Source: Sinohyriopsis cumingii (lineage: Eukaryota > Mollusca > Bivalvia > Unionida > Unionidae). From it: a stretch of DNA of 64,000 nucleotides. Under the pieces are notes generated by a model. It was not told the DNA's origin, ran no database searches, and saw only the letters and a list, made by a program, of their open reading frames with translations. The translations under genes and the position numbers were made by a program. Positions 13,031 through 27,621 of this stretch are shown piece by piece. The stretch covers positions 60,878,769 through 60,942,768 of the forward strand of contig CM068831.1 in the NCBI GenBank assembly GCA_028554795.2, given 5' to 3'. The stretch's first letter is position 1; every line of letters begins with the position of its first letter.

Positions 13031-13828
13031 ATAAACTGATAACGAACAGTGCTAAACTAGTATCTATCTAGAATGGGTGTTTCGACTTTTTAATGGGTCT
13101 TTCTCAATGGCAAATAAAAAAAAACCATAGCCATGACAAACAATGAAGCAGAAAAACGGTTATGTTTGCGAAACTTTACACGACTGTTTCTACAGGGATT
13201 CAACCTTTTAACTATATTATGTGTCAACTAGTTTATTTCAGCTTGTTGTTGATACTAGAAAATATTTGAATTGACTTGGAAATTGATGAGCCATAACGAC
13301 ATCTGTTATTTTATGTAAATCTATGGAAGCGCAGATCATATCCCGGATATTTCTTTGTTATAGTAGTCATAGGCTATAAAGCGAATTTAGTGAATTATTT
13401 ACAAGAAAATGTGTCGGCTGCAAAAGATAATTTTATTTGTGCATGGTTGTCTTTTTCTAGCCTTCTTGGTTTAAACCGATTGGTTTTAATGTTCTAAGGC
13501 GGCGTATCCAGTAAGATATAATCTGCGCTTGCTTAAGTTTACATCAAATAACAGATGTTGTTATGTCTCGTCAGTGTCTAGGTCAATACAAATATTTTCC
13601 AGTATCAGCAACAAGCTGAAATGAACTAGTTGACACATAATATAGTTCAAAGTTTGAATTCTTGTAGAAACAGTCATGTACAGTTTCGCAAACATAACCG
13701 TTGTTCTGTTTAATTTGTTTGTCTTGTCTATATTTTGTATATGCCTTTAAAACAGACTCATTAAAGAGTCGACAGCGCAAAGGCGAGATAGATACTAGTT
13801 TCGCACTGTTCGTTGTCAGTTTGTTGCA
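13027..13828. mobile_element. Foldback/MITE element with 330-bp inverted arms
   Basis: Arms 13027-13355 and 13502-13828 are reverse complements with mismatches: TGCAATAAACTGATAACGAA against TGCAACAAACTGACAACGAA at the ends, and ATAACAGATG near the inner edge. The loop is about 146 bp, with no coding capacity. It is inserted directly at the edge of a (TA)n tract in the intron between gene A exons 3 and 4. Duplicate B lacks it. Confidence 0.8.
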
Positions 13829-13920
13829 TTTATCTCTTAATCAATCCCTGACACACGTGATCTCTCGCTGGATCCATTGCACATGAAAGGATTGTTATCC
13901 GCCATATGGTTCGCATTCTT

Positions 13921-13923
<3 letters not shown>

Positions 13924-13973
<50 letters not shown>
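13924..13973. repeat. (TA)n tract
   Basis: About 25 TA units, followed by CATACATGCATACATA. Confidence 0.9.
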
Positions 13974-13978
<5 letters not shown>

Positions 13979-14754
13979 CATGCATACATATATATATATT
14001 TACGCATGATTTTTGTTCTTAAATGAATTCGGATTTATCAAATCATAAGTACAGAATGTATCATAGTCTGATCAAGCAGGTGTGTTTAATTATTATTTAC
14101 AATTTTAAGTAATATTTGATTAAAGCATATCTCATACGAGCAAATCGGATACAATTAAAAATTGTGTCCCTAGAATGTTTCACTGTGACCTTACACTTCT
14201 GCAGCATTTTTCAATTAATTTTATTAATATTATCTTTATAATTTCATTGTAAAAGCATAGTACGACTGGATGATGAGAAGATCTGCTTTTACGTAAGTCA
14301 CAGTGTGTGTATTTTCTACGTTTATGTGACACATTGGGTAAAGCATTATATTGGAATATTTCCTTGCTTCTTTATATGTTTAGTGAACTATGTGTTTGCC
14401 TGTTTAATTGTCTAAAGTAGTAATACAAATTTTACATTTTTATTTAACAGTTGAAGCAAAATCAAACAAGCAACAATTGCGATTTTAAGCAAATTTTTGA
14501 CCAGAGCAGATGGATTTTATATTGTAAATATGTTTGACAATTCCCTTTAGAAAATGTAGTTCTAAGATCAAGTCCTCGATTTCTTGTAATTGGTTGTTTT
14601 TAAATCTTTTTTGTTTTGCACCTTTGATCATCATATGCCTTGCATTAAATATTGAAAACAGTACGTTTGCTAGAATACTTACCATATGTCAAACAATGAC
14701 ATGTCATGAAAATACATAAATACGTTTGATTCTAGAGCAGTTTAAATTTCATAC

Positions 14755-14868
14755 CAATTTCTCTGGATGCATATATACGGAAAAGGGGGACTAATATGCA
14801 GAGTCCTATGATGAGGAGAAAGGCGGAAGAAATCATTGGTGCCATCCAATGAAGTACCAGTGTATGAC
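14755..14868 (-). CDS. Gene A exon 3: transmembrane segment
   Basis: A 114-nt exon, phase 1 to phase 1, encoding residues 209-246. The acceptor is CGTATTTCAG|GTC and the donor is GAAATTG|GTATGA. The translation has a short stalk, then a hydrophobic stretch of about 21 residues (around residues 216-238, with ISSAFLLIIGLCILVPLF) followed by the basic stop-transfer side RIYASREIG. This makes the product a single-pass type I membrane protein with the Ig domains outside. The 5.4-kb intron before it contains a 445-bp inverted-repeat element and several long (TA)n tracts. Confidence 0.68.
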
Positions 14869-14969
14869 CTGAAATACGATTGAATTTGTTGCTTTTTGAT
14901 ATAGGAAAAAGTATAATCAATTATGCATCATGAAATAAAACAATGTTCCTTATATAGGGAATGAAAAGG

Positions 14970-15036
<67 letters not shown>
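14970..15036. repeat. (TA)n tract
   Basis: About 33 TA units in a gene A intron. Confidence 0.9.
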
Positions 15037-15037
<1 letters not shown>

Positions 15038-15112
15038 TATGCAAAATAACACTTTCTTGATAGTACAGCTATATTGCGCATGATATTGTAGTTAGCTAGG
15101 AAAACATTGATA

Positions 15113-15557
15113 AATCATATCCTAGACAGAAATTCCTCAATTCCTCATTAGTAATATAGCATAGAAAAGCAAATACACGCAATTGGGAGTCAAAACTGCA
15201 TGTGGATATTAACATTTAAATACTTATCATACTTTCCAGAAGATCATAACTTCAAAAAATTCATTTTCTTACAGTTTTTCATCATGACCGTATAGTAAAT
15301 ACTCAAACATTCTTGTAAATTTTATGCTTTTCTCTCGTGCACAAATTTTAACATAATATTCAAATTTCTTTTCTTAATTAGGTATCTTAGAATAATGATG
15401 GTAATTTATAATACGCAATTACGCATTTCATCGTGTTTTATAGGTTCAGAGAAAAAAACGTAATTGAGTTTAACCATTCTTAAGGATCGTGTGTATTTGC
15501 TTTTCTATGCTATATTAACTAATGAGGAATTGAGGAATTTCTGTCTAGGATATGATT
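15113..15557. mobile_element. MITE with 68-bp terminal inverted repeats
   Basis: 15113-15180 (AATCATATCCTAGACAGAAA...) is almost perfectly repeated inverted at 15490-15557. The 310-bp interior is AT-rich and noncoding. The near identity of the arms suggests it is younger than the other elements here. No clear target duplication could be fixed. Confidence 0.8.
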
Positions 15558-17439
15558 ACGGTGGTTCCCTCTTTAATCCGAACCCGGCTGAAGGCTGTTC
15601 AAATATATTGATCCCAGTTAGAATGTTCTAATCATCATAAACTCTACGTATCAAAAGTAGCTATGGAGACAACTAAACATTTTGATCCCGGATACCGTCA
15701 GGTTTCGAGATCTTTGAATTTACATATATATTTAAATTTATTATATATTGTAATAATCCGTGTGTTATATATCGAAAAGACCAGAGTTCAAGACTCAGAT
15801 ATGCTTGTCATAAATGATAAAAGTGAGATAGAACATGCCTTTTAATATTGCATAATGACTTCAACAGTGTTTGTCACAACAACTTTTGTTAATATAGAGC
15901 AGTTTTGTGTGTCTAAATGCCAAAAGACTACTTAGTAATACACCATATTAAGGTGAAATTAATTATATTATTAAATTCATGTGTATATCAACATCTAATT
16001 TTATTAGATTGACTGTAACACATTCTGACATAGAAGTGTGATCTCAATGAAAACAAATAATTTTCGTACTAGTGTACTTGGGCAGTGTGTTGGGAGAAAG
16101 CAGCTGCTTTATTAAGACTAATATAATAATTATAAAGCGTTCAAATTCAATAGAAATCATAACAATTTGATTCAGTTTGGGGATTTTAAAGTGCCAAAGT
16201 TATTATAGGTTATGTAAAAAATATATAACTGATGGTTTTAGAATACATGGCCGAAATTCTTTTCTGCTTAGATGTTCATACTTTGCCAGTCTGACAACTA
16301 TCTGCCAGTGCACTGTCTGCACTCGTATACAAAAACATTTATTTACGTCACATGACCTTAGGTAGCCAATCAATGTTTGTCATTCCCAGGGATAGCTATG
16401 GCTTTAACCAAGTTAACTGCTCAAACTTCATGGAAAATTCTCTCTGAACACAAAATTTAGACATAATTAAGTTGTCCTCTCTATGTCCGTGGTGTGCGTT
16501 TTTACTTTTAATTTCAGTTGTATATTCATACCTATGATTACCTAGAATCGAACGAAACGGACAAGTGCATTTCGATGCGATTCGAGCTTGAGTACAACGT
16601 ACTGCTGATGCAATGAGTCGCAATACGGTTAGAAATAGTCCCAATCAAATGCATAATATTTCGCACATTAGAGTTAAATAACAAGTTCTACATAACCAAG
16701 AACCTAAAATAATGAACAGTAACATTAGTTCAAACATATTGTTCAACAAAAGTCTGACATGAGACATGTGATTCTTCGGCCGGGCACATTGGATCCATCT
16801 CTATCCTGCCGTCAGTAACAAAACTCCACCGGATGGTTGAAGTCACTGGCTTTGATATTCCAAATCATGGAAGGCAAGATAATTCATTTCCTAAATTATT
16901 CATGTGAAATCTCAGCACGAACCACGTATGGTCCAACATGAAAATGAATATGGCACAGTAACTGCTAATATGCGAACTTCTTTTCCACTTAATGTTGATG
17001 TAGAAGTGTTAATGTTTTTAGATGAACTCCTTGACTAATTCATTAATACTCAAGGCAACATTGTGATATTAAGAGGACCAGGGTAAGGTTTAATACTCAC
17101 ATTTAGTATCAAACACAGAGTACACATTTATAAGATGGCGATGTAAACAATGGCGGGTGGGTAGCATTGGTTCAGGAATGGAAGACGTAATTCACACGTT
17201 GTAGATGTTTTCAGTGACATATAAAAGTGACATGATTAAATATGCCAAAGTCTCTTAAGTCAAACATCATATCATATCTCAACGTTTAACATGAATTAAT
17301 CTTCACAAATTAAATGTTTGTGCATGCACAACTCTATTAACAATATCATTAAAGTATTACACATAGTGAACTGCCTCATCATTTTCTAACTTTGGTTCAT
17401 GCTTTTACATTATTATCATTGGTATTACTATTGGAAGAG

Positions 17440-17440
<1 letters not shown>

Positions 17441-17522
<82 letters not shown>
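17441..17522. repeat. (TA)n tract
   Basis: About 40 TA units. Confidence 0.9.
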
Positions 17523-17523
<1 letters not shown>

Positions 17524-17668
17524 CCCACATCCTCTCTGGAAAGCGAAGGAACTGTAGTAACAGCTGAAAGAAAATAATTTATTTTTACTTCTTAGCAATG
17601 AAAAAAATATTAAAAATAAAAATGATAATCGTCGCTGAGGAAAGAATGTCACTATTTTACGATAGAAT

Positions 17669-17688
17669 AATTTGAATATGTATGTATC

Positions 17689-17722
<34 letters not shown>

Positions 17723-17744
17723 TGTATGTATGTATGTATGTATG

Positions 17745-17777
<33 letters not shown>

Positions 17778-17984
17778 GCGTATGTATATATGAATGTATG
17801 TAAGTATGTATTCATGTATTTATTTAGTGAATGAAAAATATTTCGAGTTGAACAATTATCTTCTTCGGTTGGAACAATTATGCATATGTATATATAAATG
17901 TATGTAAGTATGTATTCATGTATTTATTAGCGAACGAAAGAATATTTCGAGTTGAACAATTATCTTCTTCGGTTGGAACAATTA
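17669..17984. repeat. (TATG)n tract and 104-bp direct duplication
   Basis: TATG units with variants to about 17823, followed by two copies of a unit (about 17786-17880 and 17890-17984) sharing GAACAATTATCTTCTTCGGT and TGTATGTAAGTATGTATTCA. Confidence 0.85.
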
Positions 17985-18341
17985 AATTTCTACTTGTATG
18001 CAGGACCCAAACATTAGTTGTTTTAAGTGACATTTTTACTAGGGTCCATTCCAACATAACATTGCAGCAGATGAAAACAAATATTTCTCATCCGTAAATA
18101 AGAAAATGATATGTGTTACTATTTAAGTGGAGTAACTTGACGTATGGAGGCGTATTCATGTAAGTTATAATCAATTGAAAATTAATTTAAACTGTAAATT
18201 GTCTTAACATTTGAATATATGGGCTTCTTTTTCATTTTGCATCAGGATAATTGTGACTAGATTGCCGAACTTGCTTTTGCCAAATTAGTTCAACCATAAT
18301 GTATGTATGTATGAATGTATGTATATGTTTATATGTATGTA

Positions 18342-18345
<4 letters not shown>

Positions 18346-18423
<78 letters not shown>
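18346..18423. repeat. (TA)n tract
   Basis: About 39 TA units, bordered by ATGAATA and ATTCATA, so the flanks are also palindromic. Confidence 0.9.
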
Positions 18424-18425
<2 letters not shown>

Positions 18426-18880
18426 TACATAAAGTCACCTGAGTCTAGAAAAGTAACTACTTCGTGCGATATGTAAAACCTTTGATCACGCACGTAAGGT
18501 AAATTGTTTTAAACTGTATCATAGAGGACGATTTGAGCCATTAAGACAATACATAAGTATGCAACATGTATGTAACTATAGAGAACAAAGGTTATCGACA
18601 TTACCTGAAACAATTTATCAAAATTACCAGAAGTAATTTGAAAATGGTTTAGTCAGACTGGAAGATACAGTATGACCGTGCAGTAATCAGCATACAACAA
18701 CCTATAGGTCAATATTTCTACAAAGAAATTCTAATAATATGTCTTGATATAAAACTGATGAAACGTTCTAAAAATCTATTTTTCTCTTCTGAGAGAAGAG
18801 TCAGTATGTCTTACTGAAATCTTAAAAGTTCACATGGACTTGCAGATATGTTATTTAAATCTTGATAGACAGAGAACATA

Positions 18881-18881
<1 letters not shown>

Positions 18882-18947
<66 letters not shown>
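18882..18947. repeat. (TA)n tract
   Basis: About 33 TA units. Confidence 0.9.
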
Positions 18948-18948
<1 letters not shown>

Positions 18949-19639
18949 CTGGCATTTCAGTTTACTGGTTTACTATGGTATTTTTTAGGGTGGTACATAC
19001 CACAATATTTGTGTACCATATCAGTATTTCGATAACTTCAATAAGTAAGGAATGAACGGAAATTCTTCAGCAATGTTATTACGAAGTAAAATATATTAAA
19101 TGCATGTTTTCATTTGTCACGACAAATTCAAACAATTGTTGTTGTTTTTTTAAGAAGCAGGATTATTTGTTACAAAGTAGTTTTGAATATTATAATTACA
19201 ATTATATTCACGATACTTTAATTGCATATTTGACACGTGTCACGTATACAAACATTGCGACTTACGTAACAGTTAACGTACTCATAGCAATCTCTTCTGA
19301 TATAAGGTACTTTCGGAGGGTGTCTGCGATTGTCTTTTGAACAAACATGCTTTATATTTATTAATCGCCAGACAATTAATATTTTTCATAATAATAAAAC
19401 GGATATAATATGCTGTTTTGTGCAAGAATGCAGAGCAAGATATGTTCTTTCTGTTGATATCAACAGTCATAAAATCTGCATGAAAATAACTTAGAGAATA
19501 ATATGTGCCTAATTAGAATATACATGTATTATGAATATACTACTAGTTATAAATCTTACATAATATCGCCTCGTATCAAAGGATGTCAATTTTGTTTTCT
19601 AGTGTTTTACTGTTGTTTGATTGTTTTGATGTATAGTGT

Positions 19640-19745
19640 CATATTAACAGATGGTAGGTTATGTCATGATGACGCGATTGAAGTAAAGTGGCTTTGACTT
19701 GCATATACCATGACAGCTGATCCAACGTGGCCAGAGAAACGACTC
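19640..19745 (-). repeat. 3' part of the same SINE family
   Basis: GATTGAAGTAAAGTGGCTTT and CATGACAGCTGATCCAA match the body and tail of the SINE at 59285-59455 in the same orientation. The tRNA-like head is missing. Lies in a gene A intron. Confidence 0.45.
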
Positions 19746-19898
19746 AAAATATTCATCTTACAGGCCACAAAACTTGCAATATAACAGCTGATACTAATCC
19801 TAGTGAAAGGGTTACATTATTTTGCTCCCCACGACCAGGATTTCCCATTTTTGATATAAACACCGACAGAATTTTTTTTTTTTTAAATTCTGGAAGCC

Positions 19899-19899
<1 letters not shown>

Positions 19900-19965
<66 letters not shown>
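19900..19965. repeat. (TA)n tract
   Basis: About 32 TA units after a short T run. Confidence 0.9.
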
Positions 19966-19967
<2 letters not shown>

Positions 19968-20259
19968 CGACACATGCAATATGTTAAACATTCTGTATGA
20001 CCATCATTTTTATAATAACAATATCATACTATTTTAATTGACACTTTCAAGACAGAACAATGATATAATATGTAATTAGCCAAACGTGGAATTATTTGTA
20101 AAAGAACGAAAAGTTAATTTCTCGGATGAATTCAATGATTAATATTCACTTGCTTTCACATCAAAAAGAGTTGTTTCAAAATATAAACACAATCTTGTCT
20201 CAATAGTAAATTAAATAAAAGAAGTTAATTCAGTAGGACTAAAAGATCAATATACTTAC

Positions 20260-20523
20260 AAATGTTTAATCTGTACGGATCACTCTCAAATTCACCTCCC
20301 AAATCAATACATGTGTAAATGTTGTATTTGTCGTCAGCTGTTAAATCCCTTATAGAAAGACGCGTGTTGTTTTGAGAATATCTACCGTGGCTTTCTATCA
20401 GAGATCCATTAAGCATCCAGGCGACCTTTCCTGTTGGTATACTTAGGGAGTTGCACTGTAACTCTATGGACGAATTGAATATGCCATGTCGAACCGCAAT
20501 TATCCAAGGATAGGTTGTTTCAT
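20260..20523 (-). CDS. Gene A exon 2: second Ig domain
   Basis: Encodes residues 121-208, one complete Ig-like domain in a 264-nt exon with phase 1 at both ends, the usual arrangement for exon-encoded Ig domains. The acceptor is TTGTTCAG|ATGAAAC and the donor is ATTT|GTAAGT. The canonical core is present: Cys144 (IELQC), Trp156 (VAWML) and Cys192 (IYTC), with a conserved RLSIRDLTADD turn before the F strand. It has sequons at NSS, NGS and NNT. Unlike the exon 1 domain it should form the normal disulfide. In frame with exon 1, it continues the extracellular part of the receptor. Confidence 0.75.
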
Positions 20524-21054
20524 CTGAACAATATACAAAACATTCGAATACTGAGGAAGGCATAATCTATAGAAAATCAACATAGGCGGTTTTGTTATAC
20601 AAACTAATTAATTACACATAGCATATATGACAAATACCTGAAGCGGGCATCATGTTGGCATATTGAATGTATTTTAATTTATGTTGTTCACCCCATATTT
20701 TGTAAACGTCTCTTCATAAATCTTTATGAAACCAGGATCGTTGGTTTAAGCAGAAATCGGAGTAATGAGTGGGTGCTTACACTCTAATATTAAGGCGGAC
20801 ACAGGAACAAAGCCGGTGGTGCACGGGTCACAACTATTTGGCAATTATTTCCATTAAATGATGAAATACTGCAAATTTATAATGGCATAATTTGCTTAGA
20901 AATGTACTGACGTTCATTGCATTTAATGAGTAATCAGGCCATACGTGTATGTATATTTGGCTGATTTAAGATGGTTTATATATGTATGAAACAACAACTT
21001 CGACTTAACCAGTTCATGGATTGTTGGACTACATAGATAATTTGGGAGTTCAAT

Positions 21055-21056
<2 letters not shown>

Positions 21057-21139
<83 letters not shown>
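21057..21139. repeat. (TA)n tract
   Basis: About 41 units, present only in copy 1 of the exon 1 duplication. Confidence 0.9.
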
Positions 21140-21142
<3 letters not shown>

Positions 21143-21462
21143 ACAAAGTGAGGTAAAGCTATGTTGGTACAAAACAAATCCGACTAATGTAAGTTTTGAT
21201 ACTTAAGGAAAGATAATAATAAATGAATACTTAAATTAAATAGTGCATCTTGATGCAACTGTCATGTAACATGAACAGTAACCTGAAGACATGCATTCAC
21301 TGTCAAAATTGTTGACCCTCATCTACTTAAATATTATATATTTTTATCAGTTATTACGGCTAAGTACATGAACTTAGATATCCTCAGAAGGCTGGCAAAA
21401 TGAGTGGTTGAACTAATTTAATTAACGAACAATTCATGAAAACTAAGGTTAACACTACATAC

Positions 21463-21839
21463 CAGTTGTTTGTAGAATGACAATGTGGTTAAAATCTTCT
21501 GAATCCGTCGTCATTCCAACTTGTATATGCCAGCATCTTTGTCTCTAATTCTCGAAATGCTAGCACTAACCGTTAACATTTAATATGTGGAGTTGTCTAC
21601 GTTAACTTGCAAACGTTCATGTTTCTCGTGTTAGACAACAAGATTTTTAAAAGACCATAACAGTAGAAGAGGTGTCGAATTACGACTAATACTGATAGAA
21701 TCCCATTTTATTATTGAAAATTTTTATTATTGAAAGTCCACTACAAAGACACATTTCTTCCTATTACACTTTGCACAGTCCTTCCTTTTGAGGAAGAAAC
21801 AAATGGTATGCAGGAAACTAGAGCATACAAAAAGACCAT
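21463..21839 (-). pseudogene. Dead tandem copy of gene A exon 1
   Basis: This stretch aligns along its length with exon 1 at 22491-22851, including the start codon, leader, GRTVxxxIGRNVSL motif and the ACTG|GTATGT donor. The copy has a TAG where exon 1 encodes the serine before the core Trp (VSL-stop-W), further stops soon after, and length changes (377 against 361 nt). It lies in the intron between exons 1 and 2 and is part of a tandem duplication of about 1 kb whose flanks also match (20.98-21.3 kb against 22.07-22.33 kb). It cannot encode a domain as it stands. Confidence 0.7.
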
Positions 21840-22490
21840 ATTCCAAGTTGTAGGTCAATGTGTTGATAAAATTTGGCTAATACAGTATGATTCCATACAA
21901 GCAAGCTGATTATGTAATTTTGTGTATTTTCAAAAAGCAGTTGCTAAATTTGCAAAATTGGCATAGTAGGGTTTGATTGGTACTATGTAACTAATCAGTT
22001 ATATGGTCATTCTTATATTGTCAATGCATTTCGTCATCATCTATGATTCAATTTGAACCATTTACTGATTGAAGATGTTTCTTATATATGTAAAACAACA
22101 ACTTCTATTTAACCCGATTGTACGTTTCTGAAATACACATATGATTTGGAAGGTCAAAATATATCTTGGACAATGTGTAGTAAAGCCGTGTTTGAACAAA
22201 TCAAATGAAACCGATCTTTGTATTGAGAAATAAGTCAATAATACATAAATAAATACATAAGTTAGATAGTGCGTCTTTGTATAACTGCCTTCAGACACGA
22301 ACAGTCACCTGCAGACATGCTTTCAGTGTTTAAATATTTAACTCTAATATCTGTTTATGCATTACAACTCATCGTCGGATATCACTATTTAATACCTCAA
22401 ACTGATAAATCCATATAATTCTAGTAAATGAACGTTTGTGCTGTTGTAATTAACAAACAATTAATGAAATATAAGGTTTACACAACATAC

Positions 22491-22851
22491 CAATTTGTAT
22501 AGTGACACTATCGTTTAAGTCCTCTGAATCCCATGATTGTTCCATCTTGTATATGCCAGCATCTTTTTTTGTAACGTTTGAAATGCTAACAGTAATAGTT
22601 GACGTTTCGAAGGTAGCGTTGTATAGGTAAACGTGCAGTCTTTCGTCTCTTTCATACCAGACAACCAAATTTGTAAGTGGCCATGCCAGCAGAAAATTTG
22701 ACGAGTTACGTCTAATACTTATATAATCCCTTTTTGTATTGTTGTATGTCCATGATAAAGACACGTTTCTTCCTATAATACCGTGTACAGTCCTTCCTTC
22801 TGAGCCAAAAGCAAATGTTATGCAAGAAGCTAAAAGACACAGGAAGAACAT
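22491..22851 (-). CDS. Gene A exon 1: signal peptide and cysteine-less V-like Ig domain of a type I membrane receptor
   Basis: First coding exon of a five-exon minus-strand gene (exons 22851-22491, 20523-20260, 14868-14755, 12663-12173, 8384-8208; 1,407 nt, 468 residues plus stop). The ATG at 22851 opens a hydrophobic leader (residues 1-16, MFFLCLLASCITFAFG). An Ig-like fold follows: the B-strand/Trp motif reads VSLSW and the F-strand reads DAGIYKM, so both canonical cysteine positions carry other residues. Six N-glycosylation sequons are visible (for example NVS, NAT, NVT, NDS), fitting an extracellular domain. The exon ends ATTG|GTATGT, a good donor in phase 1 that matches the next acceptor. 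Long-range splicing is inferred from motifs and phase, not from transcripts. I cannot name the family; a cell-surface recognition or adhesion role is likely from the architecture alone. Confidence 0.72.
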
Positions 22852-23230
22852 ATTTCCCTTGAATATAAACGTGTTGATACTGTCCAGCTAATACTGTATG
22901 ATTCTATAGCAACGTACGGAATTTGTAATCCCGTATACATCCGAAGCAGTTGCTAATGTTCCGTCTCGAAATAAAACATGATAATAGCTGTATAACTAAA
23001 ATGTCTGATCAGATCACAACTTATTAAGTCTTCTAAATGAATACAAGCGTGTTATATTTTAAAAGGAACGAATTGGACATTTAAAGGGCGTGCAGAAAGA
23101 TGTCTTAAGAACCAAAGTGTTTCCAATGTCCATCACTTAGCATCATTTTTAAAGTCTGATGTATAATATCCACCGAGAAATGGGAAACGATCCTTATGTT
23201 CCGAACATAATCCACACTATTTACGGAATA

Positions 23231-26601
<3,371 letters not shown>

Positions 26602-26769
26602 AGCAGGGAAGGCGAACAGACCTTTTTGTAGAAGCGTCCAAAATACGAAATAAACCTTCCTAAAAAATGATTAATGACCTTAAAAATCAAAATAACTAAA
26701 TACTCTGAGGACACTCTAAGAGAGTTTCTCTCTAAAATTCCCTCTTGGGGTTAGTCCACGTTATTTCTC
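26602..26769 (+). repeat. Left terminal inverted repeat of the Polinton
   Basis: It begins AGCAGGGAAGGCGAACAGAC and runs inward to about AACGTGGACTAACCCC on the other strand. It aligns with the reverse complement of 42219-42361, with scattered substitutions and about 27 extra bases (near 26713-26740) absent from the right arm. The stop codon of the ATPase gene lies inside it. Confidence 0.85.
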
Positions 26770-27507
26770 CAACTGAAAACTTGTCGGTGGCGAGTATATT
26801 ACAAAAACGAACCAACTTGAGGTCGTGCCACCCTTGCTGCTGTAAATTTGTCCAAATATTTTATCAAGGCCCACACGATATCTTGTTCTAGGATCATGTA
26901 AATTTATTGTTATAAATCCGTATGGAGTATCTTTTGCTCGTGAAAAAAAGTTTCTAAATTTATTTATATCCATGTCACCACCACACCAAGTTTGATGAAT
27001 ATTTCGCAACGTATGAGTATCGACACCATTAAACACAACTAAAATATAACAGTTGTCTCTGATCACTTTCGGAATTTGTACATATCGTTGGGTAACATAG
27101 ATCACATCAGTGTTTTCATGTCTACCTCGAGAAAAAATTCTAGCTGGATTTGATTGTTTGTTTAGCATCACATCATCGTATGCAACTAAATTATTAATAA
27201 ATCCGTCTAAGTCATCTACGGACGGTGCTTCATTAATATCGGTTATAAACTCGATAAGATCGTCATTCAACAATCTTGCGTTTTCATTAAAATCTTTAAG
27301 TACATCATAACATCGTTGATCATCTACAGACGGGGCTACCAAATAGAACTTATCCCATTTTAACCATCTCATTATAAGATTAAGCAACAACTGTGTCTTT
27401 TCCCTTCCAGATGGTCCTATTATTATCATTCTGATGGAATTCGGTAACGCGGGATGATGCTTGACTGGTTCTTGCTTTCGAGTCGCTGAGAAATCAATTA
27501 TATCCAT
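26761..27507 (-). CDS. Polinton packaging ATPase (FtsK/HerA, A32-like)
   Basis: 248 residues with an open frame. I chose the ATG at 27507 (MDIIDFSATRKQEP) because family members start shortly before the P-loop; an upstream ATG at 27585 in the same frame is also possible. The Walker A region reads IIIGPSGREKTQLL, in which the usual second Gly before Lys is Glu. Walker B is NNLVAYDDVML. An RGRHENTDVIYVTQ segment with conserved Gln/Arg follows, then IRDNCYILVVF, as in A32-like genome-packaging ATPases. It would pump element DNA into capsids. It is the only large gene of the element without stops, yet the P-loop change may make it inactive. Confidence 0.85.
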   Translation of the reverse strand: MDIIDFSATRKQEPVKHHPALPNSIRMIIIGPSGREKTQLLLNLIMRWLKWDKFYLVAPSVDDQRCYDVLKDFNENARLLNDDLIEFITDINEAPSVDDLDGFINNLVAYDDVMLNKQSNPARIFSRGRHENTDVIYVTQRYVQIPKVIRDNCYILVVFNGVDTHTLRNIHQTWCGGDMDINKFRNFFSRAKDTPYGFITINLHDPRTRYRVGLDKIFGQIYSSKGGTTSSWFVFVIYSPPTSFQLEK

Positions 27508-27621
27508 GTTATATAAATACATGGATCTATATTGTGTGAAATGCAGGACACGTACCCGAACAGGTGATCTATCAACGGACAACAAAAAATAACAGATCAG
27601 CGGTTACGGGTAAGGTGAACG

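Larger units (their letters stand above)
6950..14150. repeat. Segmental duplication, copy A
   Basis: Matches 58950-63780 in the same order and orientation. Anchors: ATAGGTCAATTATGAA and GGGCATCAATGCCGG (7.1 kb), exon 5 (8.3 kb), TAGGGCACATGAATTAAATT (9.2 kb), TCCTTTACGAGC (9.5 kb), TTTAATAAGTATAATT (11.9 kb), exon 4 (12.4 kb) and TTAATTATTATTTAC (14.1 kb). It is longer than copy B because of extra insertions. Confidence 0.75.
20980..22900 (-). repeat. Tandem duplication of about 1 kb containing gene A exon 1
   Basis: Copy 1 (about 20980-21900) and copy 2 (about 22070-22900) align in order: an AAACAACAACTTC phrase, the flank with AACCTGAAGACATGC against CACCTGCAGACATGC, then the exon 1 homologues. 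Copy 1 has a (TA)n tract of about 83 bp where copy 2 reads only AAAATATATCTTGG. Confidence 0.7.

Noticed and set aside
16396..16644. 82-codon minus-strand frame in a gene A intron as an extra exon
   Set aside because: The five-exon model is phase-complete without it and no good acceptor/donor pair bounds it.
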